Below are positions 60,030 to 64,000 of a stretch of DNA of 64,000 nucleotides, one piece after another. Numbering within the stretch: position 1 is the stretch's first letter; each line of letters opens with the position of its first letter. The translations under genes were made by a program, and so were the position numbers. Origin of the DNA: Arcobacter iocasae. Its GTDB lineage: Bacteria; Campylobacterota; Campylobacteria; Campylobacterales; Arcobacteraceae. The stretch covers positions 1-64,000 of the forward strand of contig NZ_CP090177.1 in the NCBI RefSeq assembly GCF_042214795.1, read 5' to 3'. A model generated the notes under the pieces. That model did not search any database and was not told the DNA's origin. It worked only from the letters and a program-made list of their open reading frames with translations.

Positions 60030-61089
60030 ACTGTAGAAGTGGTAGTTTATTTAATAACTCTTCACAATAATCCCATTGTTCTAAAGTATCTTTCCACTCT
60101 TTTGGAATAGCATTTACCCCAAAATAAGCTCCAAGTACCATACCAATCATAATACCCCTAGAAGCATTATCACCACCAACCATGGCATTAGCTTGAAGTG
60201 CTTTTTTAAGACCATCTTCTTTGTTGGCATATTTTAAGATGAAATAAATACTTCCAGGCATAGTTCCCTCAGTTGGACTAGCTTTTCCTACTTTTATAGG
60301 TTCGCTTCTTCCCACATCCCAAAGTCTTGCCATTGATGTTAGCGCTAAGTCATCGCTAAACTGCTCTTTTGATAAATCAGATTGGGGATTTGATTCCTCT
60401 TCATATTTTGCAATTGCTTGATTAACTTTATCTTGATAAAAACCACCCATAAGTTTTCCAACTTCTTCGATAGCAACTCTTGGTTCAGTTCCATTTATAA
60501 CTCGATTGGTAACCCTAGCAAAAAATTCTGCACCACCTAAGGCATGAGCCTCTTTATGTGTAAACATAGCTTTTTTTGCCACATCTACTAATACTTCTTC
60601 ATCATCATAGTATGCATGTGCTGCCACATGTCTTATAGCTGTAGCATTTGAATAACCACCTAGGTCTTCAACTCTTATACCTTTTTTGACTTGAGCAAAA
60701 GTCTCCCTACTCATAGTACAAATCCAAGAGCCCCAACTATTTTCTAATCTATTCATCCAATGTGGAATAATAGCTGACACATCAAAATCTTGGACAGGAT
60801 TTGCTATTTTTGCTAAATACTCTAATATTAAAATATTATAGTCCCCATAATCAGTTGTTCCGCCAGCTTTTTTGCCAGGATGATAGTTTTGTTCACCCCA
60901 ACCTATTCCATGAGTCATTCCACCCATCATTTCACCGGGGCTCATAAATTTTTCTATGGGTTTTTCACCATATGCTTTATATATTTTTTTTGCATCATAT
61001 TCATAATGACTACCTAAACATAAAGCATCTGCAACAATTGATGCGAAAAAAGCACCTCGTATAGAGTCTTGTTTTGTAATATTATTCAT
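60028..61089 (-). CDS. ADP-ribosylglycohydrolase-family protein (second copy)
   Basis: 353 residues of the DraG/ARH fold: the start GAFFASIVADALCLGSHYEYD (GDA replaced by ADA), GGTTDYGDYNILIL near residue 78, and the C-terminal MVGGDNASRGIMIGMVLGAYFG. Compared with the classic GGDxDT motif it keeps the first Asp but has Asn-Ala-Ser after it. It is less degenerate than the member at 23953-25023. Both paralogues keep HYEYD/HWYYD after the first helix, so they form a subgroup of their own. The substrate is unlikely to be inferred from motifs alone. Confidence 0.82.
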   Translation of the reverse strand: MNNITKQDSIRGAFFASIVADALCLGSHYEYDAKKIYKAYGEKPIEKFMSPGEMMGGMTHGIGWGEQNYHPGKKAGGTTDYGDYNILILEYLAKIANPVQDFDVSAIIPHWMNRLENSWGSWICTMSRETFAQVKKGIRVEDLGGYSNATAIRHVAAHAYYDDEEVLVDVAKKAMFTHKEAHALGGAEFFARVTNRVINGTEPRVAIEEVGKLMGGFYQDKVNQAIAKYEEESNPQSDLSKEQFSDDLALTSMARLWDVGRSEPIKVGKASPTEGTMPGSIYFILKYANKEDGLKKALQANAMVGGDNASRGIMIGMVLGAYFGVNAIPKEWKDTLEQWDYCEELLNKLPLLQ

Positions 61090-61125
61090 TTTTTTACCTA
61101 AGTTGTGTGGTTGGGAGAGATTAAA

Positions 61126-61150
61126 AAAGGGTCATGAGAGATGACCCTTT
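61126..61150 (-). terminator. Terminator of sodB
   Basis: AAAGGGTCAT (61126-61135), loop GAGAG, ATGACCCTTT (61141-61150). On the minus strand the stem is followed by TTTTTT-like sequence, which fits termination of sodB before the ADP-ribosylglycohydrolase gene. Confidence 0.8.
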
Positions 61151-61165
61151 AAATTAAGTTTTTAA

Positions 61166-61741
61166 TTATTTAAGATTTTTAGCTACAAAATCCCAGTTAA
61201 CTAGTTTCCAAAAGTTTTCTAAATAAGCAGGTCTTGCATTTCTAGTATCAATATAGTATGCATGTTCCCACACGTCACATGTAAGAAGTGGAGTTAAACC
61301 ATCAGTTAATGGAGTTCCAGCATTTGCAGTAGCAACAATTGATAATTTTCCACTTGCATCTTTTACTAACCAAGCCCAACCTGAACCAAAGTGAGTTACA
61401 GCTTTGTTTGTAAATTGAGTTTTAAATTCTTCAACTGATCCAAAAGCTTCAACTAAAGCAGCTTCTACATCACCAGAGATAGTTGAACCACCTGGAGTTA
61501 AACCATTCCAGAAAAAGTCATGATTAAATACTTGTGCAGCATTATTAAAAAGACCACCTTCAGCATCTTTTACAATTTCTACTAAAGATAAATCTTCAAA
61601 TTTAGTTCCAGCTATTAAATTATTTAAATTATTTACATATGTTTGATGATGTTTACCATAGTGAAATTCTAAAGTCTCTTTTGACATTAATGGTTGCAAT
61701 GCATCCATTTCATAAGGTAGTTTCATTAATTCGTGTTTCAT
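61166..61741 (-). CDS. sodB: Superoxide dismutase, iron type
   Basis: 191 residues. Metal ligands are in HYGKHHQTYVNNLN (His), FNNAAQVFNHDFFWNGLTPGG (His) and DVWEHAYYID (Asp and His). AAQVFNHDFFW, with Gln in this helix, is typical of the iron form. It dismutates superoxide in the cytosol. There is no signal peptide. GGAATT just upstream of ATG 61741 is a usable ribosome site. Confidence 0.96.
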   Translation of the reverse strand: MKHELMKLPYEMDALQPLMSKETLEFHYGKHHQTYVNNLNNLIAGTKFEDLSLVEIVKDAEGGLFNNAAQVFNHDFFWNGLTPGGSTISGDVEAALVEAFGSVEEFKTQFTNKAVTHFGSGWAWLVKDASGKLSIVATANAGTPLTDGLTPLLTCDVWEHAYYIDTRNARPAYLENFWKLVNWDFVAKNLK

Positions 61742-61857
61742 TTTAATTCCTTTAAAAAATATTGTTGAGTAATAATGATACCCCTATTTAATTAAAAAAC
61801 AATAATAAGTTCAAATTAGTTTTATATTTAAGAGAAGTTTTCTTGTAATTTTGGATG

Positions 61858-61881
61858 AAAAGGGGAGGAAATTCCCCTTTT
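61858..61881 (-). terminator. Terminator of the thioredoxin-fold-like gene
   Basis: AAAAGGGGA (61858-61866) and TCCCCTTTT (61873-61881) form a 9-bp stem immediately after the stop of the gene at 61882. Confidence 0.65.
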
Positions 61882-62472
61882 CTATTTTAGTAAATCTATT
61901 AGTGGTTTTAATGAAGCTTTTTTCTCATCTTCATTCATTGAGCCTTCCATCGCATCTTCTTTTACTTTTCCATCATAAATATTTGTAATGTTTCCATTTT
62001 CATCAATTAAATATGCAAAAAAACCAGTTTTTGAAGTATCATATTGATTTAAAGATTTAACCATAGAACCATCATAATCATAAACCATAGGAGTATCAGA
62101 ATCTTTTGTTAATTCTTCTAATTTTCCAGGAATCGCCCATTTTTTGATAAACCATGGAGCAGCTGAAATATTTGCAACCATAACATATGGCATATCAATA
62201 GTAAAGTATTTTTTCAAATCTTTAACAACAGATAAAGAATCATGATTACCAACAATAACTAAAGTCTTAATACCTTTTTTAAATATTGTACTTGAAGAAA
62301 TAATATTTTCACTTCCAACAAGTTCAATATTTTTTGGTAGATTTTCTAAAGTTAATTTACTCTTTGTAACAACATTTGGATTAACATATTCTGGTTTTTC
62401 AGCAGTAAAATAAATAAGTAATCCAAAACCTATTAAACCTAAAACTACAATTTTTAAAATATTTTTAAACAA
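61882..62472 (-). CDS. Membrane-anchored periplasmic protein, possibly thioredoxin-like
   Basis: 196 residues with one N-terminal membrane helix (ILKIVVLGLIGFGLLIYF). The rest alternates strands and helices: KTLVIVGNHDSLSVVKDLKKYF, MPYVMVANISAAPWFIKKW, TPMVYDYDGSMVKSL, and TGFFAYLIDENGNITNIYDG. The order, with a cis-Pro-like position, recalls a thioredoxin or AhpC fold, yet no cysteine is present. A catalytic redox role is thus unlikely. The family is not recognised with certainty. The gene stands alone. Confidence 0.6.
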   Translation of the reverse strand: MFKNILKIVVLGLIGFGLLIYFTAEKPEYVNPNVVTKSKLTLENLPKNIELVGSENIISSSTIFKKGIKTLVIVGNHDSLSVVKDLKKYFTIDMPYVMVANISAAPWFIKKWAIPGKLEELTKDSDTPMVYDYDGSMVKSLNQYDTSKTGFFAYLIDENGNITNIYDGKVKEDAMEGSMNEDEKKASLKPLIDLLK

Positions 62473-62539
62473 TTTTTTTCCTTTAATAAAATTGTTAGAG
62501 TTTAACTATTTATTATAAATATTAGATTAATAAAGATTA

Positions 62540-63703
62540 TCATTTTATTCTTCTAACCCATTTTTTAAATAATCTATCAACTGTAATTTCATCTTCTAAA
62601 GTCTCATTATTTTTAATAAAATCTACAAGTTTTTTTGCTAAATAAGGAGATAAAACAAAACCTCTTCCACCTACTCCATTTAGTATAAAAAGGTTCTCAT
62701 GTCTTATAAATCTTTCACTTTTCACAGGTGTTCCATTTTTTAAATATGGAAACATATTTAATGTTTCTTTAGAATCAATCAAACTTCCTACTAATGGAAA
62801 ATAATCAAAGCTACTAGCTCTTGGCCCAAAGTAAGTTTTGAGTACTTTTACATCATCTAAAGCTCTTATATTATTAGCTTTACTTAATAGTTCTGAAGTA
62901 TCATTTTTGTATAAGTTATTTGTATAACCAATATTGGCTAAATTAGATAATTCTGGATCTTGGAAAGCTTTATATTTTTTTTCAAGAGTATTGTCAAACC
63001 TATGATGTGTAGCACCAATTGATACTTTATAAGTTTTATTATCTAACTTTTCATGTGAAGTTGATATAGAACACTCTTTATGATAGTTAAAGTCTATACA
63101 AGTTGTAGTGGAAATATCAATTCTTTGTCCCCATACAGCTCTTATTTTTATATACTCTTCATCTATTAGCTCTATATCAGAACCAGTAGTTAAAATAAGG
63201 TTTTTTGCTTTTATTTCATCATTAATAATATAAAAATTATCTATTTTTTTTATATGTTTTACATTATAATTAAATATTTTATCAATATTATTTGTTATTT
63301 TTTTACACATATCATAAGAAAATACTTGTGAGCCTATTTTGAAAAAAAAGCCACCTTCTTTCTCTTCACATTCAAAATCAAAATGCTTTTTGTACTCTTC
63401 AAAGCTTAATCTATCTTCATCATCTTTTGGAACTCTTAAAACACCTTTTTGCACAATCAAATCTTCATCTAAATTTTTATAAAAATCAACTGCAAATTTT
63501 AAAGATGTAGTAACAAGTTCTTTAAATTTATTTGGTTTTCCAAGCAAAGGAGATAAAAATCCACCAGCTGCTCCTGAAGCAAATTGTGCAACATCATCAA
63601 ATCTATCTAATAAAAGAGTCTTCTCATCTTTTAAAAAATGTGCCACACAAGATCCTGCAATCCCTGCTCCAATAATTACATAATCATAATTTTTCATTGT
63701 CAT
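62540..63703 (-). CDS. FAD-dependent amino-acid-oxidase-family oxidoreductase
   Basis: 387 residues. The dinucleotide fold is VIIGAGIAGSCVAHFL, followed by GAAGGFLSPLLGKPNKF and a C-terminal NGVGGRGFVLSPYLAKKL FAD segment. The closest familiar layout is the C-terminal oxidase domain of MnmC (tRNA 5-carboxymethylaminomethyluridine synthesis) or ThiO glycine oxidase. It occurs here without the MnmD methyltransferase part. Its 5' end overlaps the rhodanese-like gene by 20 bp, so sulfur-related or tRNA thio-modification chemistry is possible, but this is only inferred. Confidence 0.78.
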   Translation of the reverse strand: MTMKNYDYVIIGAGIAGSCVAHFLKDEKTLLLDRFDDVAQFASGAAGGFLSPLLGKPNKFKELVTTSLKFAVDFYKNLDEDLIVQKGVLRVPKDDEDRLSFEEYKKHFDFECEEKEGGFFFKIGSQVFSYDMCKKITNNIDKIFNYNVKHIKKIDNFYIINDEIKAKNLILTTGSDIELIDEEYIKIRAVWGQRIDISTTTCIDFNYHKECSISTSHEKLDNKTYKVSIGATHHRFDNTLEKKYKAFQDPELSNLANIGYTNNLYKNDTSELLSKANNIRALDDVKVLKTYFGPRASSFDYFPLVGSLIDSKETLNMFPYLKNGTPVKSERFIRHENLFILNGVGGRGFVLSPYLAKKLVDFIKNNETLEDEITVDRLFKKWVRRIK

Positions 63704-64000
63704 CTTTTTTATTTAATAATTTAAAATTTGGTCTCCAATACCCTCTTCCCCCATGTAAACTTACACATCTAAAACCTGGTAATTTACTTTTATAAAACTC
63801 TAATCTACTCTTTGTAGTTTTACCAGTATCACAATAAAATACAAATACTGTTTTATCTTTTGGCATAAGTTTCATTTCATAAGGGTTATAAGTAATATAT
63901 TCAGCTCCAGTAATTGGTTTTAAAATTGTGTCTACTAAAATCACATTTATACCATCTTTTTGAAGTTGTTCTTTATTGTTTAAGTACTCTTCTTGAGTCC
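63684..64000 (-). CDS. Rhodanese-like domain protein (cut by window end)
   Basis: The frame is open from the right edge to the stop at 63684, giving at least 105 residues; GTG 63944 is only an internal codon. ILVDTILKPITGAEYI, the active loop with Cys in VFVFYCDTGKTTKSR and LHGGRGYW are typical of rhodanese domains, which carry persulfide sulfur. The protein is coupled to the FAD oxidase gene by a 20-bp overlap. The N-terminus and any signal peptide lie outside the window. Confidence 0.75.
   Translation of the reverse strand, partial: TQEEYLNNKEQLQKDGINVILVDTILKPITGAEYITYNPYEMKLMPKDKTVFVFYCDTGKTTKSRLEFYKSKLPGFRCVSLHGGRGYWRPNFKLLNKKDDNEKL

Noticed and set aside
1..64000. tRNA genes, rRNA genes, CRISPR arrays and prophage
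   Set aside because: No cloverleaf sequence, 16S/23S motif, regular spaced repeat or phage structural gene was found on either strand by reading; a tRNA search program could still reveal a missed gene in the small gaps.

Overview
The window is a strongly A+T-rich bacterial chromosome segment, packed with genes on both strands. It most resembles Arcobacter and its relatives (Campylobacterota). Pointers are a PEB4-type periplasmic isomerase, a UPF0323 lipoprotein beside a YgiC-type ATP-grasp enzyme, an epsilonproteobacterial Hao/CycX pair, small c553-type cytochromes, a DUF1104 protein, monomeric isocitrate dehydrogenase, and the neighbourhoods lolA-secA-lolC/E, tatB-tatC-queA and rsmH-ftsL. 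No rRNA, tRNA, insertion sequence, prophage or CRISPR array was seen. The one clear RNA gene is rnpB (minus strand, 47422-47742). The genus is inferred from gene content, not from a marker gene.

Region 1 (1-5400): the end of aroE, a PEB4-like isomerase, an octaheme hydroxylamine-oxidoreductase-like cytochrome with its NapC-type membrane partner, and the UPF0323/YgiC pair. The long gap before UPF0323 carries several palindromes, one like a CRP/FNR-family operator. Region 2 (5400-16600): a minus-strand operon (djlA-like, two small BFD-type iron-sulfur proteins, a small unknown, nadE, a DegT-type aminotransferase with an altered lysine motif, lpxK, an unknown). It is back to back with a plus-strand run tatB-tatC-queA-exonuclease-response regulator-histidine kinase, followed by ccoG. 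Region 3 (16700-27320): a DUF898 membrane protein with an M48 protease, a sodium-coupled transporter, a short ComEC, ovothiol synthase OvoA, an ADP-ribosylglycohydrolase homologue with a tandem operator in front, and rraA/threonine aldolase/hydrolase.

Region 4 (27400-32000) is the most unusual part: a compact four-gene operon of both glutamate mutase subunits (B12-dependent), its reactivating ATPase, and an AMP-forming ligase. The substrate-binding arginines of the mutase are kept, so it probably makes 3-methylaspartate. No methylaspartase lies nearby, and the ligase suggests that the product, or something derived from it, is activated. Region 5 (32000-47430): duplicated cytochromes c, c-di-GMP enzymes, an NlpC/P60 lipoprotein, an RND pump subunit beside ftsL-rsmH, HU, and a second two-component system with cytochromes. 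Region 6 (47420-56100): rnpB, lolA, secA, a LolC/E permease, a large AsmA-like envelope protein and mltG. Region 7 (56100-64000): icd, mdh, a possible structured RNA, a SpoIIAA-like protein, a second ADP-ribosylglycohydrolase homologue, sodB, and a rhodanese/FAD-oxidoreductase pair cut by the window end.

Taken together these genes suggest a respiratory, microaerobic to nitrate/nitrite-using cell (CcoG for cbb3 oxidase assembly, cytochromes c, Hao), with a TCA-type carbon metabolism and a Gram-negative envelope (LpxK, Lol, SecA, Tat).
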